Part shown: in pieces, positions 57,440 to 64,000 of the stretch
Position numbering within the stretch: the stretch's first letter is position 1
Layout of the letters: every line of letters starts with the position of its first letter
NCBI RefSeq assembly: GCF_002904335.1
Contig: NZ_PPHF01000034.1
Coordinates: 95,782-159,781 of the forward strand
From: Amycolatopsis sp. CA-126428
GTDB taxonomy: Bacteria > Actinomycetota > Actinomycetes > Mycobacteriales > Pseudonocardiaceae
Reading direction: 5' to 3'
Length of the DNA: 64,000 bases
The notes under the pieces: model-generated
What the model was told of the DNA's origin: nothing
What the model saw: the letters and a program-made list of their open reading frames with translations, nothing else
The model's database searches: none
Program-made: the position numbers and the translations under genes

Positions 57440-58576
57440 CTAGAAGGCGGATCCTTTCCCGAAGTAGGCCTTGCAGCCGGCGTTGTTCTCGGTGGCGATT
57501 TCCAGCACGTTCCGGCCTTCGTCGACCGGCAGCAGGGTCGAGGAGTAGTTGGGGCAGAAGTTGTTGGAGATGCCGGTGATGTGCACCGGGGCGGGCAGTT
57601 CGTACCAGTGGCCGCTGCCGAAGTCGTCATTCGCGAGCAGCACCTGGCCGTTCTGCGGCTGCGGCACGCCCTTCGCGTCGGTGTAGATCTGCCCGACCAT
57701 GACGATCCGCACCCCGTTCGGGCCGCCGGGGAACAGCGCGATCGTCTGCGCGTGCTGGAAGTAGTTGCCGATGGCGGTCTCGACGCGGGTGCCGGGGTCG
57801 GCCGGGTCGCCCCAGTTGGCGCCGTCGGCGGAGATCTTGAAGTACGGGTCGCAGTAGCGGTCGCGGAAGTTGCAGATCTCGTAGGCGAAGTAGTAGCGGC
57901 CGTCGGGCAGCCGCCGGATGATCGGCATGCCCGGCCGGACGCGGTCGGGCGGGATCGCCATGGTGAGCTGCTTGGTGCCCCAGCTCACCCCGTCGGTCGA
58001 GGCGACCCGGTTGAGCACCTGCGCGTACTTCGGCGCCTGCGTCTCGTCGGCGAAGTGGAGCCAGAGCGTGCCGCCGGCGTCGACGGTGAACTCCGGCTCC
58101 CAGATGCCGTCGATGTTGTGCGACCGCGCGGCCTCGGACAGGAAGCTCCAGGAGCGGCCACCGTCCTCGCTGGCCCAGACGCGGATCCCGATGCGGCGCT
58201 GTGGCCCGGCGTCCTGCCGGTAGGACGCGGCCCACAGCAGGGTGCCCGCGCGGAGCTTGCCGACGCGTTCCGGCAGTTCGTAGACGGTGCCGCAGCACAT
58301 ACCGGCCCGGCCGTCGGGGTCGTGGATGGCGCCGATCTCGTGGAACGACTCGCCTTCGTCGGTGCTTTCCAGCACGGGCGTGAACTTGCCGTCGGCGTCT
58401 TCGCTGGTCAGCGTGGCGACGATGTGCCCGCGGCCGACGGCGGAGTGTTCGAGGCGGATCAGGCGCGCGTAGGCGCCGAAGCCGGGGAGGAGCAGCTTGC
58501 GTTCGGCCGCACCGGCGGGCGTCAGCAGCGAGGCGACGGCGGCGAGCGTGAGCACGAAGACCAGCGAACGATGCAA
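57440..58576 (-). CDS. Secreted sialidase/BNR-repeat-like protein
   Basis: A protein of 378 aa from the TTG at 58576, which follows a GGAGGGG site; an in-frame GTG at 58591 would give 383 aa. The N-terminus is a Sec signal peptide (HRSLVFVLTLAAVASLLTPA, cleavage after GAA). The mature part has Asp-box motifs STDEGESFHEI and ASEDGGRSWSFLS and the beta-propeller layout of sialidase-fold glycosidases. The conserved Arg triad of true sialidases cannot be confirmed by eye, so it may be another BNR glycosidase or a binding protein. Confidence 0.75.
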   Translation of the reverse strand: MHRSLVFVLTLAAVASLLTPAGAAERKLLLPGFGAYARLIRLEHSAVGRGHIVATLTSEDADGKFTPVLESTDEGESFHEIGAIHDPDGRAGMCCGTVYELPERVGKLRAGTLLWAASYRQDAGPQRRIGIRVWASEDGGRSWSFLSEAARSHNIDGIWEPEFTVDAGGTLWLHFADETQAPKYAQVLNRVASTDGVSWGTKQLTMAIPPDRVRPGMPIIRRLPDGRYYFAYEICNFRDRYCDPYFKISADGANWGDPADPGTRVETAIGNYFQHAQTIALFPGGPNGVRIVMVGQIYTDAKGVPQPQNGQVLLANDDFGSGHWYELPAPVHITGISNNFCPNYSSTLLPVDEGRNVLEIATENNAGCKAYFGKGSAF

Positions 58577-58718
58577 CTCGCCCCCCTCCACACGGTGATG
58601 GCGCGATTACAGCATGGGAGAGCGGCGGCCACGGGCCGCATTCACGCGTTCGGGTAACGCTCTTGCTCTGTGTGTCGAAAGATCACGGGAGGGGCTGCGG
58701 TGGCCCCGAGGGGGAAAG

Positions 58719-59387
58719 ATGAAGCTCCGGCTGGGCGGCGTGCTGCTGCTCTTGGTCCTGGCGTCGGCGTGCGCGCCGGCGACCGGCTACGGCGAGATCG
58801 TGACGAAGTCGGCGCCCGCTTTGCCTCCTCGTACGCCGACTTCGTCAGCACCGCCGGTACCGCGCGAGGTGCCGACGGAGACGCACACGGGTGCGGAGAG
58901 CGGCGAGTTCCAGACGTCGTGGCCGGCGGACCAGCTGGGTTTCTTGACGTTCGAGTGCCCGAAGTGCACGTCCAACGTGATCGTCGACACCGACGGCGGC
59001 GAGCACGGCCTGGTCAACGCGATCGGCGCGTACAAGGGCACGAAGTGGATGAACACGGAGCCGGACCGCCCGGTGAAGCGGGTGACGGTCCACGCGAACG
59101 CCCCCTGGACGGCCACGATCTCGGATTACCGAAGCATCCCGACGACGGAGGCCGGCAAGGAAGCGGCGGGCAAGGGTGACGCGGTCCTGAGGCTGCCGGC
59201 GGGAGTGGCCCGCATCCGCTTCACGGCGAAGACCCGCGGAGCCATCGGACTGTGGCTGATGTCCCCGAAGGACCGCGACCTCCTCCTCAACCAGATCGGC
59301 GACCTGCAGGTGGAGCGCGACGTCCACGGGCCGGCGTACCTGCAGGTGCAGGGCTACGAGGCGAGCTGGACGCTGACACCGTCCTGA
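58719..59387 (+). CDS. Lipoprotein of unknown function
   Basis: A 222-aa protein. From the ATG at 58719 (GGGGGAAAG site) a signal peptide ends in lipobox LVLASAC (Cys near residue 19). A Pro/Ser/Thr linker of about 40 residues follows, then a beta-rich domain (LGFLTFECPKCTSNVIVDTD, VKRVTVHANAPWTATISDYR, YLQVQGYEASWTLTPS) with a CPKC pair. No family is recognised. It is monocistronic with a terminator directly downstream. Confidence 0.72.
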   Translation: MKLRLGGVLLLLVLASACAPATGYGEIVTKSAPALPPRTPTSSAPPVPREVPTETHTGAESGEFQTSWPADQLGFLTFECPKCTSNVIVDTDGGEHGLVNAIGAYKGTKWMNTEPDRPVKRVTVHANAPWTATISDYRSIPTTEAGKEAAGKGDAVLRLPAGVARIRFTAKTRGAIGLWLMSPKDRDLLLNQIGDLQVERDVHGPAYLQVQGYEASWTLTPS

Positions 59388-59414
59388 GCGGGCACCCGGA
59401 GTGCGGGTGCCCGC
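59388..59414. terminator. Bidirectional terminator between the lipoprotein gene and yajQ
   Basis: GCGGGCACCCG (59388-59398) and CGGGTGCCCGC (59404-59414) form a perfect 11-bp stem with a five-base loop. It lies between two converging stops (59387 and 59422). Confidence 0.85.
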
Positions 59415-59421
59415 GGCGGCC

Positions 59422-59913
59422 TCACCGGTAGTTGGTGAACTGCAGCGCGATCTCGAAGTCCTTGCCCTTCAGCAGGGCGATGACATCCTGCAGCTGGTCC
59501 TTCTTCTTGCCCGACACCCGCAGCTGGTCGCCCTGGATCTGGGCCTGGACGCCCTTGGGGCCTTCGTCGCGGATGAACTTGGCGATCTGCTTCGCCTTGT
59601 CCGAGGCGATGCCCTGCAGGATCTTGCCGGAGATCTTGTAGATCTTGCCCGACAGCGCCGGCTCGCCGGCTTCGAAGGCCTTCAGGGAGATGCTGCGCTT
59701 GATCAGCTTCTCCTTGAACACCTCGACCGCGGCCAGCGCGCGCTCCTCGGTCTCGGACTCGATCGTGAGCGCCTCCTCGCCGGCCCAGTTGATCGTCGTG
59801 CCGGTGCCACGGAAGTCGAACCGCGTGCCCAGCTCCTTGCTCGCCTGGTTGAGCGCGTTGTCCACCTCCTGGCGGTCGACCTTGCTCACGACGTCGAAAG
59901 AGGGATCCGCCAC
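59422..59913 (-). CDS. YajQ-family nucleotide-binding protein
   Basis: A 163-aa protein with the double-ferredoxin-like fold of Yaj[21 protein letters not shown] at the N-terminus, [20 protein letters not shown], and the C-terminal [15 protein letters not shown]. Members bind cyclic di-GMP or nucleic acids; the role in actinobacteria is not settled. Length is normal. It is monocistronic. Confidence 0.93.
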   Translation of the reverse strand: MADPSFDVVSKVDRQEVDNALNQASKELGTRFDFRGTGTTINWAGEEALTIESETEERALAAVEVFKEKLIKRSISLKAFEAGEPALSGKIYKISGKILQGIASDKAKQIAKFIRDEGPKGVQAQIQGDQLRVSGKKKDQLQDVIALLKGKDFEIALQFTNYR

Positions 59914-60042
59914 GTGTCCTCACACCTCGTACTCGCTTGTCAGGGACCACCCAGCCTAGCCCCCACGGGGGGAGGGGTATCCCGGTTGACCCCTGCTCCG
60001 ACCCCTTGGGTAAGCTTTCCCCCGGCCGGTGAGACCGGCCTG

Positions 60043-60125
60043 GGCGGGTTACCCGAGTGGCCAAAGGGGACTGGCTGTAAACCAGTTGGCTTACGCCTAC
60101 GGGGGTTCGAATCCCTCACCCGCCA
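60043..60125 (+). tRNA. tRNA-Tyr (anticodon GTA)
   Basis: An 83-nt tRNA with a perfect 7-bp acceptor stem (GGCGGGT at 60043-60049 with ACCCGCC at 60118-60124) and discriminator A60125. The anticodon arm is ACTGG-CTGTAAA-CCAGT, reading GTA. A long variable arm and the T-loop GGTTCGAATCC follow, as expected for class II tRNA-Tyr. CCA is not fully encoded. It marks the left border of a mobile-element-rich region. Confidence 0.95.
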
Positions 60126-60131
60126 CCCAGC

Positions 60132-60177
60132 GGAGGAGCCCCGTGACCACGACGTATGTCGGGCACGGGGCCTCTTC
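60132..60177 (+). terminator. Hairpin after tRNA-Tyr
   Basis: CCCCGTG (60139-60145) pairs with CACGGGG (60164-60170), and GAGG/CCTC flanks extend the stem imperfectly. It stands where a tRNA terminator is expected. Confidence 0.5.
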
Positions 60178-60278
60178 GTGTGTGCAGCCATGTGCGGCGG
60201 TATGCAGCGTGTGCGGCCATCCGGGCCATCCGTGGGCAGGCGTCGGGCTGGCTACTCGACCGCCGGTCGACCACCACC

Positions 60279-60313
60279 TTGCAAAGGTGCGAACCCGTCT
60301 CGCCGCTGACCTG
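60279..60313. repeat. Left copy of the 35-bp direct repeat flanking the IS-bounded segment
   Basis: The 35 bp starting TTGCAAAGGTGCGAACCCGT and ending GCTGACCTG are identical to 63195-63229. The last four bases also belong to the left terminal repeat of the IS remnant, so the duplicated target is probably 31 bp. Confidence 0.85.
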
Positions 60314-60417
60314 ACTTGGCTCAAGATCGCTGATCTTGGGTAGGGTGCTGGCTGTTGAGCTGCGGTTTCGTCGTGTGAACGGCGAAAATCTGCGCACTAA
60401 GCGGCCGGTTCTAGGGG
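60310..60417. mobile_element. Solo left end of an IS1634-like element
   Basis: It begins with the terminal repeat CCTGACTTGGCTCAA and matches the left end of the complete copy at 61539 closely for about 92 bp, including the subterminal palindrome AAGATCGCTGATCTT and GTGTGAACGGCGAAAATCTG. Similarity fades by about 60417. The rest of this copy has been deleted. Confidence 0.85.
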
Positions 60418-61166
60418 TCTGCCCGTCGCTTCCCGGTTACGGCTTCAGCGACAAGCCGGCCGCGCCGGGGTGGGGGATCGAGCGGATATCCGACGCGTGG
60501 TGCGAGCTGATGGCCCGGCTCGGCTACCGGCGGTTCGGCGCCCAGGGCAGCGACTGGGGCACCAGCATCGGTCAACGGCAACCCGATCGGGTCGCCGGCA
60601 TCCATCTCATGCCGCCGCTCGCACCGCCCGATCCGGCCACGTTGGACGACCTCACCGGTGCCGAGCGGGCGGCGCTCGCGACACTGCGGGAGGCGGACGA
60701 ATGGGGCTCCGGATACTCGGCGCAGCAGTCGACCCGGCCGCAGACGGTCGGCTACGGGCTGGTCGACTCGCCGGCCGCCCTCTGCGCCTGGATCGTCGAG
60801 AAGTTCTGGTCGTGGGCCGACTCCGGTGGCGACCTGCATCGGGTTATTACCCGGGATGAGCTGCTCGACAACCTGATGCTCTACTGGCTGCCCGGCACCG
60901 GTGCCTCATCCGCCCGGCTGTACTGGGAAAGCCTCCGGCAGGTCAACGAATGGATCTCCGGGTCGGCCGGCGCGCCGGTGACCGTACCCACCGGCTGTTC
61001 GGTCTTCCCCAAGGAGCTGCAGCGCCCGCCTCGGCGGTGGGCGGAGCGCCGGTTCCCGAACATCCGGTACTGGAACGAGCCCGGCAAGGGCGGCCACTTC
61101 GCGGCGTTCGAGCAGCCGGCGTTGTTCGCCGACGAGGTCCGGTCATTCTTCCGGCCGGTCCGCTGA
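60402..61166 (+). pseudogene. 5'-truncated epoxide hydrolase
   Basis: Only the C-terminal roughly 250 residues of an alpha/beta-hydrolase epoxide hydrolase remain, beginning GVCPSLPGYGFSDKPAAPGW. The nucleophile elbow GAQGSDWGTSIGQRQPDR and the final His region KGGHFAAFEQPALFADEVRS are present. The first roughly 130 residues, including the HGWP oxyanion motif, are missing, replaced by the IS end. The frame stays open into the IS remnant (from 60336), so a chimeric product is conceivable but unlikely to be active. Confidence 0.8.
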
Positions 61167-61169
61167 TGG

Positions 61170-61526
61170 TCACCCGTACTCGGTAAGCGGCTGGCTAAAG
61201 ATCAACAAGTGCCCATCGGGTGTCCGTACGTTGAAGTCGCGCATCCCGTAGGGCCGGTCAGCCAGTGGCTCGACGATGTCGGCGCCGCGGGCGCGCAGCT
61301 CGTCGTGGCAGGAATCGACGTCGTCGACGACAACCGTCACCCTGGCCGGGCCGACGCTGCTTTCGGCGTAAAGGTGGAACTCGGCGGTGTCGCGGATCAC
61401 GGCCGCGTAGCTAGGCGGGGTCTCCCAGGTGAATATGGTGTCGAATCCGAGCGCGTCCGTGAAGTACGACCGCGCTGCCTGCACATCTCGGCACGGCAGC
61501 ACGGGAACCGCCACCCGCATGACCAT
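61170..61526 (-). CDS. VOC-family (glyoxalase/bleomycin resistance-like) protein
   Basis: A 118-aa VOC protein: VAVPVLPCRDVQAARSYFTD, ALGFDTIFTWETPPSYAAVI, then RVTVVVDDVDSCHDELRARG and RTPDGHLLIFSQPLTEYG. The layout is like bleomycin-resistance and glyoxalase-type dimers. It is intact and lies as cargo between the two IS ends, converging on the truncated epoxide hydrolase. An in-frame ATG two codons downstream is an alternative start. Confidence 0.8.
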   Translation of the reverse strand: MVMRVAVPVLPCRDVQAARSYFTDALGFDTIFTWETPPSYAAVIRDTAEFHLYAESSVGPARVTVVVDDVDSCHDELRARGADIVEPLADRPYGMRDFNVRTPDGHLLIFSQPLTEYG

Positions 61527-61538
61527 TCCGTCACCTTA

Positions 61539-63194
61539 CCTGACTTTGGCTCAAGATCGCCTGATCTTGGGTAGGGTGCCGGCTGTTGAGCTGCGGTTTC
61601 GTCGTGTGAACGGCGAAAATCTGCGCACTAAGGGGTCAGTTCCAGGCTGTCTCTCGTGGCGTATGTGCGCACGGTGAAGACGGCGTCGGAGGCCAGGGCG
61701 GTGCAGATCGTGCACTCCTCGCGTCGCGGGTCGCGGGACATCGAGCACATCGGCTCGGCGCATGACGATGCGGCGTTGGAGGCGCTCAAGGCGGTGGCGA
61801 GGCGGCATCTGGCTGCGGGGCAGCCCGAGCTCGACTTTGGCCCGGACTTCACGGCGTTGCCGGCCGGCAGTGGTGCTGGTGGTGGGCCGCTTGCGATCAC
61901 GTCGTCGCGGATGGGGTAGCTGTGGGACGCGCTCGGCCACGCCTACCAGCTGTTGGGGTTGGAGGAGGCCGCTGGTGGTGACGAGGTGTTCCGATTACTG
62001 GTGCTGGCACGGATCGTCGAGCCGACCAGCAAGCTGGACAGTCTGCGGGTGGTCGAGGAGGCAGGTTTCGACCCGCCGGCGTACGCGACCCTCAAGCGGC
62101 GTCTGCCCGCGTTCGCGAAAGAGTCCTGGCGGCAGAAGCTGGCCGCGGCGTGCGCCCGCACCGCTGATCTGGGGCCGGCGTCACTGGTTCTCTACGATGT
62201 GTCCACCTTGTACTTCGAGACCGATGCCGGGGACGGGTCCCGTGAGCACGGGTTCTCCCAAGAACGCCGCCTGGAGCCGCAGATCACGATCGGGCTGCTC
62301 ACCGACGCAAGCGGGTTCCGTTGATGGTTAACGCGTTCGAGGGCAACCGGGGCGAGACCACTACGATGCTGCCGACCATCCGTGCGTTCACGGATGCCTA
62401 CCAGCTGGCTGATGTCACGGTCGTGGCCGACGCTGGCATGATCTCTGCGGCCAACCAGCAGGCCATCGAGGCCGCGGGGTTGTCGTTCATCCTCGGCGCG
62501 CGGATACCCGACGTGCCGTACGTGGTCCAGGCGTGGCGCCACGAGCACCCGGATGAGCAGATCCCCGACGGGCACATCTTCACCCAGCCCTGGCCTGCCG
62601 GCCCCAAGGACCAGCGCCGCGACCAGATCATCTACTACCAGTGCCGGGCGGACCGGGCTCGGCGCACCCTGCACGGCATCGACGAATAGGTCGCCAAGGC
62701 CGAGCAGGCCGTCGCCGGCAAGACCGCGGTCAAACGCAACTGGTTCATCCAGCTCACCGGCGCCACCAAGAGTGTCAACCGGACCCTGGAAGCCAAGGCA
62801 CGCGCCCTTGCCGGCCTCAAAGGCTACGTCACCAACCTCCCGGACGTCACCGCCGAGTTCGTGATCGACGCCTACCACCGACTGTTCCACATCGAGAAGT
62901 CGTTCCGAATGTCTAAACACGACCTACGTGCGCGGCCGATCTACCACCACAAGCGCGAGTCGATCGACGCGCACCTGACGGTCGTGTTCGCCGCCCTGGC
63001 CGTCAGCAGGTGGATCGAGCAGACCACCGACTGGTCGATCAAGAAGTTCGTGCGCACCACCCGCCGCTACCGCACCATCAACATCCAGGCCGGCGAGCAC
63101 ACCCTCACCGCCGTCGACCCGCTACCCGACGACCTCCGCGATGCCCTCACCCGCATCCACGACCGCGGTGCGCACTAATTTGAGCCAAGTCAGG
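61539..63194 (+). mobile_element. IS1634-like insertion sequence with dead transposase
   Basis: A 1656-bp element with terminal inverted repeats: CCTGACTTTGGCTCAA on the left (61539-61554) and TTGAGCCAAGTCAGG on the right (63180-63194), matching except for one extra T. It carries one transposase reading, now interrupted. The right end meets the right copy of the 35-bp direct repeat. Family assignment rests on the transposase features; IS1634/IS1549-type elements are known for unusually long target duplications. Confidence 0.85.
61656..63178 (+). pseudogene. IS1634-family transposase, inactivated
   Basis: The reading starts at the GTG at 61656. DDE-type landmarks are readable: LVLYDVSTLYFETDAGDG, VTVVADAGMISAANQQAIEA and YHRLFHIEKSFRMSKHDLRA (the Y-R-E-K region). 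It is interrupted three times: TAG at 61917-61919, a one-base loss at about 62318 (GGGTTCCGTTGATGG), and TAG at 62687-62689. Both TAG codons are one transition away from CAG. The rest of the frame is well preserved, so inactivation is recent. Confidence 0.85.
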
Positions 63195-63229
63195 TTGCAA
63201 AGGTGCGAACCCGTCTCGCCGCTGACCTG
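63195..63229. repeat. Right copy of the 35-bp direct repeat
   Basis: It is identical to 60279-60313 over 35 bp. After it the sequence continues CGAAACC, which was probably contiguous with the left flank before the insertion. Confidence 0.85.
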
Positions 63230-63520
63230 CGAAACCTTCCTTTCCTGGTCAACGCTCTCTACGGCCTGCGGTTCCCCGTAGTTCCCCGTGCACTCCCCCA
63301 GCAACGGGCACACGAGGGGCACGCGGGGGCACAAGCGTCCTTCCTGTGACTACAGAGACATAGAAATAGAGTGGGCAAAGTGCTGTCCCCGAAGGTGTCA
63401 CTCACCTGTCACACCTAAAACCCCAGTTCATAGGGGTCAAAGTGACAGAGTGACAGGTGTGACAGTCTCGACACCCCACAGGTGTCACCCCTCCTCCATG
63501 AGAGAAAGTATCGAACACTT
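63230..63520. other. Gene-free, lower-GC segment with repeated TGTCAC motifs
   Basis: No credible coding region is seen. Base composition is less GC-rich than the rest of the window. It contains the TGTCAC cluster listed separately and a small palindrome GAAAGTATCGAACACTTTC at about 63505-63523. Confidence 0.6.
63394..63488. repeat. Six TGTCAC/GTGACA motifs in about 95 bp
   Basis: Two forward copies (GGTGTCACTCACCTGTCACACC), three reverse copies (AGTGACAGAGTGACAGGTG then TGACAG) and one more forward copy (AGGTGTCACC) are arranged around CCCCAGTTCATAGGGG. The inner parts form inverted repeats (ACCTGTCACACC against GGTGTGACAG). Such clustering suits repressor operators or replication iterons. 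Confidence 0.65.
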
Positions 63521-64000
63521 TCAGTCGTCGCTGGTGGTAGGAGATCGTGCATCTTCGCTCCGGGACGCTAGGTAGGAAGCCACTTCGGCTGGCACCCTCT
63601 GGGCGAACTCCGCCCCAACGAACATGGCTATCTCGCCGAACTCCACCCCGTCAAAATCGGCGAACCCGCCGAACTCCGCCCCATCGAACACGGCGAACCA
63701 GCCGAACTCCGCCCCATCAAAATTGGCGTACCCGCCGAACTTCACCCCGAGGAACCAGGCGCCCCAGCCGAACTCCGCCCCGCCGAACCGGGCGGCCTCG
63801 CCGAACTTCGCCCCCTCGAACCCAACCTCTCCGCTGAACCGCGTCCCATCGAACCGGGCGTACCCGCCGAACTCCGCCCCGCCGAACCTGGTGTCTCCGC
63901 TGGGGACTGTCCCAAGATCGGTGTTTCTGGCTCGACACGCCGGGCTGAGGTCCGGCGGGATGGGCACTGTGAGTGATGACATCGGAGCTTGTGAGTCCAC
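63521..64000 (-). CDS. Pentapeptide-repeat protein, reaching the window edge
   Basis: At least 159 aa. Residues about 34-130 consist of about 20 tandem pentapeptides with Phe at the centre (FGGAEFGGYARFDGTRF, FDGAEFGWFAVFDGAEFG), which build a right-handed quadrilateral beta-helix. The N-terminal part (MSSLTVPIPPDLSPA from the ATG at 63982, or a GTG at 64000) is unrelated. The true start may lie beyond the edge. Some pentapeptide proteins mimic DNA and protect gyrase; this one could equally be structural. The minus-strand orientation ends next to the TGTCAC cluster. Confidence 0.75.
   Translation of the reverse strand: MDSQAPMSSLTVPIPPDLSPACRARNTDLGTVPSGDTRFGGAEFGGYARFDGTRFSGEVGFEGAKFGEAARFGGAEFGWGAWFLGVKFGGYANFDGAEFGWFAVFDGAEFGGFADFDGVEFGEIAMFVGAEFAQRVPAEVASYLASRSEDARSPTTSDD

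Noticed and set aside
60336..61166. Functional epoxide hydrolase
   Set aside because: About 130 N-terminal residues are missing and replaced by an IS end.

Overview
The window is high-GC actinomycete DNA, most likely a Pseudonocardiaceae chromosome close to Amycolatopsis. The evidence is the strong GC bias at third codon positions, a DUF3558/PPE-like/EspG-like type VII secretion cassette, a mycothiol-dependent maleylpyruvate isomerase-family gene, a fused KorA/KorB pair and frequent GTG/TTG starts with overlapping stop/start codons. The genus is inferred from gene content only.

Layout. Positions 1-6478 hold the 3' end of the complex I operon (nuoI fragment, nuoJ-N). Positions 6528-9563 are a minus-strand four-gene type VII secretion accessory cassette in which each gene overlaps the next. 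Positions 9735-19979 are mixed housekeeping: a secreted protein, a long-chain polyprenyl diphosphate synthase (probably for menaquinone), a membrane protein ending in a sunset-type domain, korBA, a frameshifted enoyl-CoA hydratase, an Lrp/AsnC regulator divergent from a dimethylargininase-type gene, and a NodB-like gene. A GH75 chitosanase with a palindromic operator candidate follows.

Positions 21115-37943 are a plus-strand polysaccharide operon: AlgD-like sugar-nucleotide dehydrogenase, two GT4 glycosyltransferases, two Wzz-like proteins without a visible P-loop, an asparagine-synthase amidotransferase, an MDR-Gfo/Idh fusion oxidoreductase, a heparinase II/III-fold protein, a beta-helix lipoprotein, an O-antigen ligase/polymerase and a PAP2 phosphatase. 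Positions 39291-51174 are a minus-strand partner operon: C-methyltransferase, nucleotidyltransferase, PIG-L deacetylase, sugar epimerase, DUF4910/M28-type peptidase, flippase, GT2, pyruvyltransferase, RmlC-like epimerase and a GSAM-like aminotransferase. A second, paralogous beta-helix gene follows it. Together they look like one Wzx/Wzy-type surface polysaccharide system. AlgD-like, lyase-fold, beta-helix and amidotransferase genes side by side suggest, as inference, an amidated uronic-acid polymer assembled in a way partly parallel to alginate.

Positions 51373-59913 return to ordinary genes (YrdB-like, a YVTN propeller, HtpX, two flavin monooxygenases, RmlA, a BNR sialidase-like protein, a lipoprotein, YajQ) with decayed remnants (HAD, LLM). 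From tRNA-Tyr(GTA) at 60043 the sequence changes character. It holds an IS1634-like composite structure (60310-63194) flanked by a 35-bp direct repeat, a dead transposase, a 5'-truncated epoxide hydrolase, a cluster of TGTCAC repeats and a pentapeptide-repeat gene. This is probably the edge of a genomic island at a tRNA gene.
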